Of a stretch of 64,000 nt of DNA, positions 1 through 10,900 are shown one piece after another (within the stretch, counting starts at the first letter, position 1; the number at the start of each line of letters is the position of its first letter). The DNA is from Oscarella lobularis (Eukaryota; Porifera; Homoscleromorpha; Homosclerophorida; Oscarellidae), in the NCBI RefSeq assembly GCF_947507565.1, contig NC_089190.1, positions 1,240,001-1,304,000 on the forward strand. Direction: 5' to 3'. The notes beneath the pieces are model-generated. The model saw nothing but the letters and a program-made list of their open reading frames with translations. It ran no database searches and had not been told where the DNA came from. The translations under genes and the position numbers were made by a program.

Positions 1-837
1 CTTGCTAAATAAGTCAATCAGTTGACTAAGAACCTTACGCGTGTCCCGTTCTATACACGCATACCTGGTACCAGCTCTTTCGAAAATACGGCGCCTGCGA
101 CTCCTTCGTCTCGCGCTGCGACGTCAACACCAAGCAAGCGCGCAATGCGGCGGCGGCTCCCTCTCGAATCACCTGCTTCGGATCTCGAACGGCTGTGAAA
201 ATGTTGTCGAAGAACGGCTGGACTTTCTGATAGAAAAGCGTCGGCGCGCTCACGGCCAATTCCCTCAGCAACAGCACCTAAGAAGCGAAAACAATACCAT
301 CAAAATTTCTGACGTCAGAAATAGCTAGCGCCATTACCGCCGCGTGTCGTCGACCATCGGTTCGATCGCCCTGAAGCCATTCCAAGCATCGTTTGACCTC
401 GTATTCGACGTACTCGGCGGTGAACGTGCCGCCGGACAGTGTGATGCGTCCGACGGCTTTTGCCGCCATTTCCATGGCAGCGGCGTCGTTGCATGGCAAC
501 ACGCTGCGAAGGTAGTGCTCGAAGCGACGTATTCTGCTCGAACTGCCGTCGTCGATGCCGACGATTGCCACTAAAGGAGAGTATTGAAACTGTGCGTGGG
601 CGGGGTCGAGAGGGGTCCCCCTTTACTGATTGCCATGACGCCGCCTTTCTTTTCGTGCAATTCCGAACTGGAGACCATTTCGAAGATGGAATGGTAGAGA
701 TCGCTGACGAAGCTCGCGTTCTCGTCGGCCGATACTTCGCGCAGGTCCGTTTCAATGTACTGCTGCATTTGCTTGGCCGTCTTCTCGCGCACGTCGTCGT
801 GACGGCTTTTCAAGCCCGAAACGAACGACTGCAGCAT
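1..837 (-). CDS. MTOR: Serine/threonine kinase mTOR, N-terminal HEAT repeats (partial)
   Basis: This is the 5' end of the target-of-rapamycin kinase, the catalytic core of TORC1/TORC2 that couples nutrients to growth at the lysosome. Exons read on the minus strand are 837-627, 570-338 and 277-65, with a last acceptor leaving only 1-4; phases agree across the introns. The protein begins MLQSFVSGLKSR and continues with FEMVSSSELHEKKGG, GTFTAEYVEYEVKRCLEWL and VQPFFDNIF, which align by eye with the first HEAT repeats of vertebrate mTOR. The ATG at 837 is chosen because similarity starts there; the short low-complexity leader of the human protein is absent. FAT, FRB and kinase domains lie outside the window. 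It is head-to-head with UBXN6. Confidence 0.95.
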
Positions 838-910
838 CGCGAGAGAGAATGTGGTGTTTTCGAGTAGAGTGCGCTAACCAGACGCCGAATCGCTGTATGT
901 CGCTCAAGTC
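838..910. promoter_or_regulatory. Shared promoter region between mTOR and UBXN6
   Basis: Only 73 bp separate the mTOR and UBXN6 start codons, which point away from each other. Both 5' UTRs and any core promoter elements must therefore lie here or overlap the first exons. I see no TATA box. A bidirectional promoter is inferred from spacing only. Confidence 0.5.
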
Positions 911-2236
911 ATGAAGAATTGGTTTAAAAAGAAGCTTGCGGATTCGAAATTCAAAGGCAAAGGTCACGTTTTGACCGAGGAAAGAAAGGTACCTTCGGCG
1001 GGACCTCAGCGGCCCGCTCAACGCATCGTGCCGACGGCGGAAGCGGCGGCGGCTGGCCAAGCGGCTCTCGCTCGCTTCGAAGACAAGCAAACGGCGTCGG
1101 CGAAAAAGCAAGATCAGCGAAAAGCGATGCGATACGAAATGGAAATAGAAAAACGACGAGCGGAACAGTCACGTGAACCCGAAACGGAAAACGCAGTAAA
1201 AGAATCGTCGCCCGCCGCCGCCGCCGTCGCCTTGGAAACTCCTCCTGGAATTCCCGTATCGGGCGTGGAATTCGTCTGCCCCGTTACAGACGCTGTTGTA
1301 GCTGAAGAAGAAATCGAAGTTCACCTGGAAGCGGCTCTATTGAGCTATCTCGACATCGACGACGAAGAAGAAGAAAATAGTTCTATCAAAGTCGCCGCCT
1401 TGATGATATACTCTCTGAACAAGAGCAAAGAGGTCGTGCAGAGTTGCGTCGACTTGATATCGCGCTACGTCGGCAACGTGACGGACAATCCCGCCGAAGC
1501 GAAATATCGAAAAATTCGCGTGAAAAATCGGGCGTTCCAAGAGCGCGCCGCTCACATGAAAGGAGCGATAGAATTTCTCAATCGAATCGGTTTCAAGAGA
1601 GAAACGCTCGCCAACGACAACGACGAGCAAGAAGATTATCTCGTATTAGCTGGCGACGAGCCCGACGTCGAACTCCTCATCAAAGCGCGAGACATTCTCC
1701 GAGAGACGAAGCCGCTCGTACCGACTCTGAGTCGAAGCCTGCGTCTATTCAGCGCGCCGAAGCAGAATTCGAATCGATTCGACTTGCCGCCTAGTTTCTT
1801 CGCCATGTCGAGCGAGGAACTGAAGGCGGAGCAGCGACGACGAGCGGAGAAAATCGAACAGTCTCGCATCCTGAAGACGAAGGCGATGCGAGAACGGGAA
1901 GCGGCTGCGACGCCATCGCGAAAATATCGCTATTGTGTTATACGCGTTCGGTTGCCCGATGGGATGCTTCTTCAGGGAACGTTTCGGCCGCGGGAGACGG
2001 TCGACGACGTTCGGCAGTTCGCTTGCGGCGCGTTGGCTGACGAGGTTCAGGCGGCCGCGTTCGGATTCATGGATCCGGCGGGTCGGCGAATTCGAAATGA
2101 GGGGGTTAGTCTCGCCGAAGCCGGTTTGGTGCCTAGTGCCGTGTTGAGCGTCGCTTTCGATCCGGAGACGAGTCGCAGTCTTCAGTCGCCGTATTGCCGA
2201 TTGGATTTGCTTGACAAGCTCGAGACTTTGGGCTGA
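911..2236 (+). CDS. UBXN6: UBX domain-containing protein 6 (p97/VCP cofactor)
   Basis: A single uninterrupted 441-codon reading frame encodes a UBXN6/UBXD1 homologue, a cofactor of the AAA ATPase p97/VCP that acts in lysosomal clearance, endosomal sorting and ER quality control. The N-terminus (MKNWFKKKLADSKFK) corresponds to the VIM-like p97-binding segment. A PUB domain covers roughly residues 135-240, including AEAKYRKIRVKNRAFQER. A UBX fold lies near residues 340-425 (YRYCVIRVRLPDGMLLQGTF), preceded by KTKAMREREAA as in the human protein. Length equals the human protein (about 441 aa). It is one of the few intronless genes here. The ATG at 911 is the first in frame and matches the family N-terminus. 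Confidence 0.95.
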   Translation: MKNWFKKKLADSKFKGKGHVLTEERKVPSAGPQRPAQRIVPTAEAAAAGQAALARFEDKQTASAKKQDQRKAMRYEMEIEKRRAEQSREPETENAVKESSPAAAAVALETPPGIPVSGVEFVCPVTDAVVAEEEIEVHLEAALLSYLDIDDEEEENSSIKVAALMIYSLNKSKEVVQSCVDLISRYVGNVTDNPAEAKYRKIRVKNRAFQERAAHMKGAIEFLNRIGFKRETLANDNDEQEDYLVLAGDEPDVELLIKARDILRETKPLVPTLSRSLRLFSAPKQNSNRFDLPPSFFAMSSEELKAEQRRRAEKIEQSRILKTKAMREREAAATPSRKYRYCVIRVRLPDGMLLQGTFRPRETVDDVRQFACGALADEVQAAAFGFMDPAGRRIRNEGVSLAEAGLVPSAVLSVAFDPETSRSLQSPYCRLDLLDKLETLG

Positions 2237-2378
2237 ATGAATGAGTCGTTGGTGTCATGTGTTGTTTAGTTACGCAACTGCGTCTTATCTAGTTTGGTTC
2301 ACGAGAAAAAGAGAGCGATTTTCTCACCGCCAGTCAGTCTTCCGCTGTGATTAGTCCAAGTTCCGTTTGAATTTCTAA

Positions 2379-3513
2379 TTACATTGAGTTGCTAGAAGGT
2401 TCTGTGCTTGCTGTAGGCCTACCTGTAAACGATGGCCGTTGGTCTGCGTCCGGAATAGAGCACCTTGCTTGAAGGTCGTCGTAGTTTTCTGGAGACTTCG
2501 CTTGGGGAGGCGGCAGGGTTTGTCTTGACTTCACAATTTCGTGAACAACAGTTGGTAGTTCGTCTATGGAATTTTAACAAAATTAGAAACGCAATGATTT
2601 ATAGATAGGCCCATTTACCTTGATATGGATGCTTCAGTTCTCGTATTTCCCAAAGAATGACACCGAAACTAAGAAGAATCAAAGTCGTCTTCAGGAAGCG
2701 AATGCAAACTATGACGTACCTGTAGACGTCTGACTTCTTAGCATACTCCAGCTTCTTTCCTTCAGGCAGCAATTGAGGAGAGTATCTCTCAGGAGCAATG
2801 TAAACGACAGTGCCGGCTGGACGTTCGCCGCCTCGACGCTCACTGGTAATAGTGCTGATACCTCGCATTTTTGACAAACCAAAATCACATATCTATTTTA
2901 TTTAATTAAAAATAATTAAAACCTCCCGAGTCAATTTTTACTTTGCAAATGTATAGCCCTTCTTGTCGGCGAATCAAAACGTTCTGAGGTTTCAAGTCCT
3001 GATGTATGACCGCCGGCGTCTGGGCGTGAAGGTGAGCCATTCCATCAGCAATTTGCCTTGACATCCTCAGACGATTATTCCACTTTCGAAATGCAGCGCA
3101 ATCTTCGTAAGAAGAATCGAGACAGCTCTCCAAGTCTTTGCCTTCGACGAACTCGACGAGGAGTCCGTAGCACCGAGGCGAGTCGCACACGCCGACCAAT
3201 TCGACGATGTGGGGATGACGTGGAATGCTCAGTAGAATTCCCGCCTCTTTTTCTAGGTCTTTCGTTTGTCTAAACGACCGAGCAGATTGTGTTGAGAGAT
3301 TTTCTCCCGTTGCTGCTCTTCTCACTCAGCATTTCTTCTTCGTTTGTAGATTCTTTTGAAAGCCACTAGACGATCGACGACAGGAGACTTTGTGAGACGA
3401 GCTCGGAAGACTTCAGCAAAACCTCCGCAGCCAAGAAAGTCATTCTCTTCGTCGTACGATAGATCTTTCTCTACGTACACCTTGGAAGCGTCAATTTCTC
3501 GTGTTAGCGACAT
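2379..3513 (-). CDS. Tyrosine-kinase-like (TKL) family protein kinase with HQD catalytic loop
   Basis: Spliced minus-strand exons give one kinase domain with little else. The glycine loop is GCGGFAEV, the VAIK-type lysine is in LVAFKRIYK, the hinge region is GLLVEFVEGKDLESCL, the catalytic loop is VIHQDLKPQNVL, the DFG motif (ICDFGLSKM) is rebuilt across the intron near 2885-2935, and the APE motif is YIAPERY. SDVYSFGVILWEI spans another intron near 2670-2718, and RCSIPDADQRPSF marks subdomain XI. The protein stops at 2379-2381 after a short tail. The arginine of HRD is glutamine, so this is a non-RD kinase. The domain resembles RIPK/TKL kinases, but no death, RHIM or other accessory domain is seen. 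The start at 3513 could instead be an upstream in-frame ATG at 3612. Confidence 0.8.
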
Positions 3514-3613
3514 TACGAAGCAGTGCGCTAACCGATCACGTGTACAGAAATGAAAAAAATGCGCGGGTCGAAGAGTAGTGAGGTGTGAGTGAGGTGTAGA
3601 TGCAGTCAACATG

Positions 3614-5036
3614 CAGAACCAGACAATTTAGAAATCGTACAACTGATATCATCTTTCTCAACAAAGTCTTTACTGCTCTACCACCTCAAAAACAGATTTT
3701 GATAATTTTTAGCCAATAAAATTTTCTTGCTTGAGAGAGCACCGACACCACAAAGGTGCTAGCCAATCCCCACAAGAAAAAATCCACTCAAGAACAGCAG
3801 GGCAGAGCAGCTGGCAATGACACCATAGACTAAAGTCTATGATGACACCACGTCTCCACGACATTTTGGGCTTACACGCTTACACGTACGGTTTGATGCA
3901 ATGGAGTCTCCGATTTCGCATGTCAACTGACTCGGTGATTTTGTATGCCCCGTGGGTCTTAATAAAAATTCGATCTAAATGCTGTTATTGACTGGTAAGG
4001 AGGGTGTTAACAGAGAGAAACCCATCATTTAATACCATAGATTTATTGTATTGAATATACGGGACCTTCTCTACGCATGCTTCAAGCGTCTATCTTTTCT
4101 CGGACATTGATTTCCTCTTCCCGCATGGCGCAGAGGACCAGGGATCTGTCATTGCCTCTCTTTCGAAACAATTCAATTGGTGCTGAAAACTTTCGTGCTT
4201 CAGGAGAGAATTTCAACTCGATTCGATGCGAACTTTCAGCTTGACGCAAACTTTCAACGGCTTCCGTGGGGTGCATATCCTTCTTCAAGGTAATTCATTC
4301 CTGTGTCGCCTACAAACTGTTCCTACGATTTGTCCGGGGGCCCCTTTCTGACACTTCATCACCAACCGCTGAGCCTTCACCCCTAAACAAAGACGCTGTA
4401 CTTTCATTTTCTTTTTGAGTCACGCGAAGTTAATATCAATGCTTTTTGGAATTATTGGGATTATACACTATATTGGATCATCACGTGTCGTGTGATGCCA
4501 GACTTGGGATTTCTACGGTAGAAGCGTCGTTTTTGTCGAAAAGACAAGGTGCGCGGTTCTGTTTAGTACAACGCGCAAGTTAACATAATGTTTTTAAATT
4601 TGCCAATGAAAACATATCGATGTTGAAGACGAAGAGCACTAAGAGCCATTTTGCCTTGGCTCAAGCATGCGTTTGTAGAGACGCTAAACCTGATCTCACT
4701 GCGGCCTGATCTGGGTCTAACCTGTATTGACGCATGCGTGGGTTCGATCGCTTCGCAGAAGCCTTGGTTGAACAGAAAGACTCGCTATGACTCGTCTCCT
4801 TGGATCTTCTTGGGCGTTTCTCTTCATAGAAATCTGCATGAGTCACTGGATCACCGAAATCGTGGGGGGGGCCCTCCCTCCCCCAACTTCTGTCTCCAAG
4901 TTCTCCACGGTTTATTGGACGGGACCGCCATAGTTGGTAATTAGCACAGTTGTAGTCTTTTGTGAGTGGGTCCTGAGCTCTTGCTGTAGTTCTCAACCAA
5001 ACCTCAAATAGAACGTTCGACTTTGGGTGCGAGAAA
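3614..5036. other. Intergenic stretch, no supported gene
   Basis: About 1.4 kb lies between the kinase promoter and the next plus-strand gene. Short open frames occur on both strands (for example 4082-4288 on the minus strand, 68 codons), but none has a recognisable motif or splice partner. A short G-run followed by a C-run sits at 4864-4885. I see no RNA gene. Confidence 0.5.
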
Positions 5037-5866
5037 ATGCTCAGGGTAGTCACGCACGTTGCGTTTACGGCGATTCAGTCAGCCTTTGCCTATAAGCAAA
5101 GCAGAAATCAAACCTTGTCCAATGCTTGTGAGCTGCGGACAGAAAGCAATGTTACGAGGATCTCATGTGACGTGAACGTGACGGATATTTGCTGTGGGGA
5201 TGTAATTTACATTAATGGGTTCTACTGGACAACTCCGCCTCAAAAAACACTTTTGTGTTTTGAAACAGCCAATGTGACTTTTACGTGTCAAAATGGTAAA
5301 TACAAAATAGATGAGATTATATATGAATTTCCTGTATATGCTTTCAAAGGGACAATGGAATGTCTCGGATCAGATTCTGGTTAGTGTGTGACGTTGATTA
5401 TGAGATTCAGCTCAGCTGCCTGCTGTAGTTTCTAATAACACAGGAGCGCCACCCACGGCATCGACATCTCCAAATCAAACCGTGTCTAGTACTAGCAGTA
5501 AGGAAATAATTATTAAACTATGTTCAATATGTGTGTTTTTCTAAGGCATAACGGATGACCCAAAGTCGGTTCCTCCTGGTTAGTACAGTATATAAAAATG
5601 ATTATTAGATCCGTTTTCTCAGCTGCCTGCTGTCACAGCAACCAGCACTCCCCCTACAAAGGATGATTACGGTACGTATACAGTATCTCAAATTCATTTG
5701 TGGGAATAGCATGTGTTGATGTACTCTAGACTACACCTGGCTGTGGGCTAGTGGGATTGTCGTGTTTATTTTGATCATCAGTTTTTTCATCATCTATCAT
5801 GCCTTCAAGAAGCTGGGGTGGTTTCAACAGAAGAAACAAAGGAAAACGAAGATGAGCATACAGTAG
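5037..5866 (+). CDS. Small secreted-type single-pass membrane protein, orphan
   Basis: The first exon encodes a hydrophobic leader (MLRVVTHVAFTAIQSAFA) and a cysteine-rich stretch of about 95 residues with several NxT/NxS glycosylation sites and paired cysteines (SCDVNVTDICCGD, LLCFETANVTFTCQ). Small downstream exons near 5440-5690 encode Ser/Thr/Pro-rich stalk sequence. The last exon encodes a transmembrane helix (WASGIVVFILIISFFIIYHA) and a short basic tail ending KMSIQ, stop at 5864-5866. An AATAAA polyadenylation signal follows at 5886-5891, so the 3' UTR is tiny. I recognise no family. It converges on the next gene 150 bp away. The exact borders of the middle exons are uncertain. Confidence 0.6.
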
Positions 5867-6015
5867 GACAAATTTACCATGAAACAATAAATGCACTAAA
5901 CGCCGCGCCAATGGAACAAACAAACTGGCTAGAAAAAGATGATAGACTGTTTGCACGTTGATTTTCAAATCAAATTCATGGTACGCAGTTGTTTGTTGGA
6001 TTTCGCTCACGCTTC

Positions 6016-7735
6016 TTACGCGTCCTTGTCGTCCTCGTCTTCTCTCTGCGTCATTTCGTCGAACTCAATTCTCATAGGCATTTTACCATACGCTGGATTT
6101 TCGTTCATTGGGATTGAGGACGCTAGAGGCAGCGTCTTGAAAACTGCATTGCAGTGAGACTTATCTTCTCCCGATTCCAGTCGGATTTTCAACTTTCGTG
6201 AATGCCTTAGTGAGCGAATATATTATCACTGATATTATTTAACAATATAATGCTTACCTGTAGGCCGAATGCGCTGCAACAGCCGTTGCTAAAATGAATA
6301 AGAGTGTTGAAAAGCCTGCGACTGTGGCTAGTATCCAAACTAAAGTTGTTCTGTTTGAGTCTTCGTCTGTTTTCCCTTCGCCTAGCAAATATCTGAACTT
6401 TTATGCGGATAAGGTCAGAATGCGCTTTGTACTGCTTGCAATTTGCGTCGTTGGGCTCTCATGAAGGAATGCTTTTGAATTTGCTCGCATTGCTGTCGCG
6501 GCAGAAGGAATCCTGTGCACGTATTTGGTGCTAACGACGGTAACGACGGTAGGAACAGGGCTGGTAGCCGTCGAGTCTTCATTGATTACTGGCGACTGCA
6601 GATGCGTCTGTGGGTCCCAATCCAGAAAAACGACGGGATTGCAGAGTCGCTGATCAGTGATTCCCTGCACGTGAAACCGGAAAGCTCTCTTTGGCGAATT
6701 ATCCTGATTGCTGATCCAAAACTCCAGGTAACGTTGAAAGTCCAAATCGTACAGCAGGTAGTTTGAACTGGAATGCGTTTCTAGTGACTGCGTCACGGTA
6801 ACGTTTACAGGAGAGAAAAATCGAACCGACAGTGAACCTTTGACAAAAGGACGTTAGAATAGAATCTGAATTCTTCTACTTTCTACTAGAACTCGTTACT
6901 AAGAATACCGTTATCGCTTTTGATTTCTGATTTGATTTCCTCGAATGAAACTTTATTTTTTCCTGTGAGCAGAAACGTGGTTGTTCCGACTTCAGTGTCA
7001 AAAGGACTCGTTCTGTAATTAGGTTCCGTCAAAATCGTTGCATTTGTGCTGCTTTCTCTTTTTTGAGTCAAGACAATGTGAGCTGGCTTACTGCCCGCGA
7101 GAAGCGATGCTTTAAAGGAAAATCCACCCGCAGTGACGTCAAGCGTTTGCGCAATCCTGATGGGATCTAGTTCGAAAAGAAGGAAAAGTGACTGGTCGTT
7201 GTGAAAGCATTGGCTCATGCTAGGTGTGCATGCAGTGTTATACATTGAATGAGAATTCTAGCAGTTTTGCTCTGCTTCCGTCGTTCATTCTTATGTTTAT
7301 TGGGTAGAACAACAAAAGAACGAAATATCGAGTTATTTAGCTGGTAAAGTATTGGGCCAATTGTTAGGATAACGGTTCCGTTTGCAAATGTCGCAGGTTT
7401 CAGTAAAGATGAGTACTTGCTTTCTTCAATACGTTTAGTGTCATTCATCGTCCAATGGCTGCTGTCCAGGATATGTGATGTTCTGTCATACCTGTAGCTA
7501 ACAGTGACGGTGGCGTTGGGAGGCAACCAAACGATCTGATTTTCAGTTGTTACATCGACTTTAGCGCGTTTCAAAACTATAAAAAGTCAAATTTCAGCTT
7601 TAGCAAGTTTGTTACAACAATGTTTGTCAGTATAAACAGGCACCTTGTCGATTGCCCCCCTTCAAAAAGTAATGTTCAGAATCAACTAAGCGAACGGCCA
7701 GTTGCATGACAAGCAGAGCATTAAAGCGGTTCATC
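6016..7735 (-). CDS. Single-pass membrane receptor-like protein, orphan, with NPxY tail
   Basis: The start at 7735 gives a signal peptide (MNRFNALLVMQLAVRLVDS). A good donor at 7643 joins to the exon starting KRAKVDVTTENQIVWLPP. The ectodomain (roughly 7575-6400) is beta-rich looking, has many N-glycosylation sequons and has no domain I recognise. A transmembrane segment (TLVWILATVAGFSTLLFILA) is encoded at about 6270-6340, followed by an acidic cytoplasmic tail containing NENPAYG and ending DEDDKDA at 6016-6018. The NPxY motif is a typical endocytic or PTB-docking signal. It is divergent from the MAM receptor gene, with 260 bp between starts. Exon borders in the middle are approximate. Confidence 0.6.
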
Positions 7736-7995
7736 GTCACCCTGACCGAATGAATTCTCTCGGATATACGAAGACTTTTCTATAGATAAACAACTCTTGT
7801 TTCTATTCCGGCTGTATAAGCTTGTACTTCCGCTGGACTCATATGATCCGAAAAAGCTTCCAGCAACGGTTCACTGCGGTTCCGACTTCCTCGTAGTCCT
7901 TCATTTCACGGAAATTTACGATCGCGTGCTCGAAGCGTGACGTCACGGCTAGACTATTGTTCCGTTTGCCAGTGTTTGGTACACTGGGAAGAGAA
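7736..7995. promoter_or_regulatory. Shared 5' region of orphan receptor and MAM receptor genes
   Basis: The 260-bp spacer separates two divergent start codons, each followed by a signal-peptide exon. No TATA box is evident. Co-regulation is inferred only from geometry. Confidence 0.35.
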
Positions 7996-10900
7996 ATGAC
8001 ACAACGTTTCGCTCGGTGCCTATACGTCTACTGGGTACTACTGCAGTCCTCGTGCACTTCCGTCATAGGTAAGGATGACGTTTCACGGCGGCGTCTGCTC
8101 ACAACTTTGAAGCATCGATCCCATCGATCGTAGACTTTGGCAAGTGTACCTTCGAGACCGACGACTGCGGTTGGACGAAACGACTGAGTTCGAAATTCCC
8201 GTGGACTCGCGTATCGGCCGAAACGACGACGATAGTCCCGGACGCCCCGACCGCCGATTACACGTTCGGAACAAGACAAGGGGCGTTCTTATACGCGTCG
8301 GCCTCGTCTCCAAACTCGTCGCGTCGGGCAACGATCATCGAAAGCGAGCCTCTTCATCCCGAAGACGGCGTATGCGGAGTGCGTCTCGCGCACGCCGCCG
8401 GACGATCTCGTCTCGTCGTTCGTCTCGACGACAGGATGCTCGCCGAACTGCGATCGGTCTATCGCGCGTGGACAGTCAGCGCGATCGCGTTCGCCATCGC
8501 GACGCAGTCCGTTCTTTCGGTCGAGTTGGAAGTCGAAGAAGGGAAGACGGATGGCTTCGCGGCTTTGGACAACATCCAATTTTTGCCTTGTGCACGTAAG
8601 TATACGGTAATCTCAGGAAACAGCTCATCCTTGTCTAACCAGAGATAATATTATCTCTAACCACATCAGACCGCTAGTGTAGAAGTGGTCACTAAACAGA
8701 ATTATTTATGACTTATTTGATTTGAAGTATATGGAAGTTACCGAGGATGAGGTGTGTACATAAAGTCTTTTCTGTACTCTAAATATCCTAGGATGCACGT
8801 TTGAGTTGGGCCTCTGTGGCTGGGCGTCGGTGGACGGAGATGTGACGTGGTCGGTCAATCGAGGCAGCACGCCATCTCCTGGAACTGGCCCGTCCTCTGA
8901 TAATACGGTGGAAACGCTCTATGGTCACTACCTAGTTGCCGAGGCGTTGGGAAATGCGCACAAGGAAGCGCGGCTCATTAGTCCGTGGATTAACGTCGAT
9001 GACAACATCTGTTCGATTCAGCTCTTTACGCATACGTACGGAAAAGATATGGGCGAACTCGAACTCGACGTAGTTCTTCCGGACGGAAAAGTAGCCCAGA
9101 ATTGGATACTGGTAAACGTCGACCAGGGAAATCGTTGGATATTCCGTGAACGACGAGTAGTGCTCTCCTCATCCATGACTAAATATCGATATGAATTCAA
9201 AGCAATCATCGGCTCTGGCATCAAGAGCGATATGGCCATAGACGACATCGAATTCTTGCCTTGCGCCGGTAATGTTCTCCAAATCTATTTGTAATTTGTT
9301 TTATTAGAGCATTATCTTTAGATACCGTGAAATGTTCATTCGGCCAGGACATGTGTTCATGGAATTACGGCTACAACCCGTCACGACGGGTTCAGTGGAA
9401 GCTGAAACCGCGATCCAGACCTAACGAAGTTATCATTAGTTACCGCAATCGCTTGGTTGCCAACTTTACGTCTGACAGTATTCCAGTGAACGAGAGTGCG
9501 GCAGTCGAAGGACGACTTCTCGAAACCTCTGACGAAATTTGCTCTCTTCAGGTCGAGTATGAAATGACCGGGGCCTTCACGAGCATGTCGACGCTGCTCG
9601 TTCGAGTCTACCCTACGAGCCGATTTGGACGCTCGAACGACGTGCTTCTGTCTCGACGTGGCGACTCTCAACCGGTTGGAATTTCAGAAGTGACGATATC
9701 GACTCCAAGTTACCGGTACGTCTTTATCGAATCGAGACGACATGCGATGGAGAAAGGAGCATATGTCATTCACAGCCTACGGTATCTCTCCTGCTTTTGT
9801 AAGTACTACACGCTTATTCACTATTTATTCTAATATTCTTTGATAGACTCGACGTTTGACGAGAATCCTCGTCGAGATCTTTGGAAGGACACTTCGAGAA
9901 GGGGTGTTGGTGCCCAGTGGGTTCGTAACCTCGCCGGAGTCTGCGTGCACCAGCACTGTCTTCCGGAAAGCGATCACACGTACGGTTCGGCGCAGCCGGG
10001 TCGCTACTATCTCGCTCACGGGCAAGGCTCCGCGCAATTGACTCGATCGGATGTTCCCGGTTCGTATTGTGGCGTTCGCTTTTGGTACTACGCTGTCGGA
10101 ACGCCACGGCTTCGCGTCAAGGTTTCGGGGTCTCGGACTCCGATTGATGTTGCTATTAGCAGCGATATGGGATCGTGGATGCCGAGCGAAGTGACGTTTC
10201 GATTTTCGAATCCCTCAAAGAACCAAGTTACATTTATTGCGTCTGATCTGGATGATCGTAGCAGTCTGGCTATTGACGACATTGAACTGACCCCGTGTCC
10301 AGGTGGCTCGGCTTCCTGCATTTCTTCTCGCGAAGTAATTCTGTACGTTTAGATGCTAAAGTCTGCACGTTCGAAACCGGCTTATGCAGTTGGAGTCCAG
10401 GCGACGACTCGGACAGCGCTGAGTGGATTCGTTGGCGAGGCACGGCGTACGAAAAAACGCTGACGGACTACACGAAAAAAACGCCGAACGGTCACTACCT
10501 TCTTTTCGCTCCTCTGAAGCAAACGAACGGTCGACACGACGCTTCGCTTAACGGAGTTCCCATCGACTTGACATCGAACGTTTGCGGCGTGGGATTCCGG
10601 TACGTGCTGGATCCCAATTGCAACGACTCGTTGCTCTGGGTTTCCATGGTCTATTCGACTCAGACGTTCGTTATTTGGGCGTCCAAGGCCGGAAAGGAAT
10701 TATCGTGGCAGTATGCAAGGCTCCTCTTTCGGCTCTCTCTCAATAGTACGTCTCACGCGCAATTCCGTGCGCGCACCAACGGGCAGTGCATCGTAGCGAT
10801 AGACAACGTTAATTACGTATTATGTTCAGGTAGGGGAATTGGTTCTATTTCTTGACATATGCAGAGAGTTTGATTTCTTTTAGAACTGCAGCAGCCTGAG

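Noticed and set aside
4082-4288. Minus-strand 68-codon frame
   Set aside because: No motif, no splice partner and no family; the length is expected by chance in 1.4 kb.
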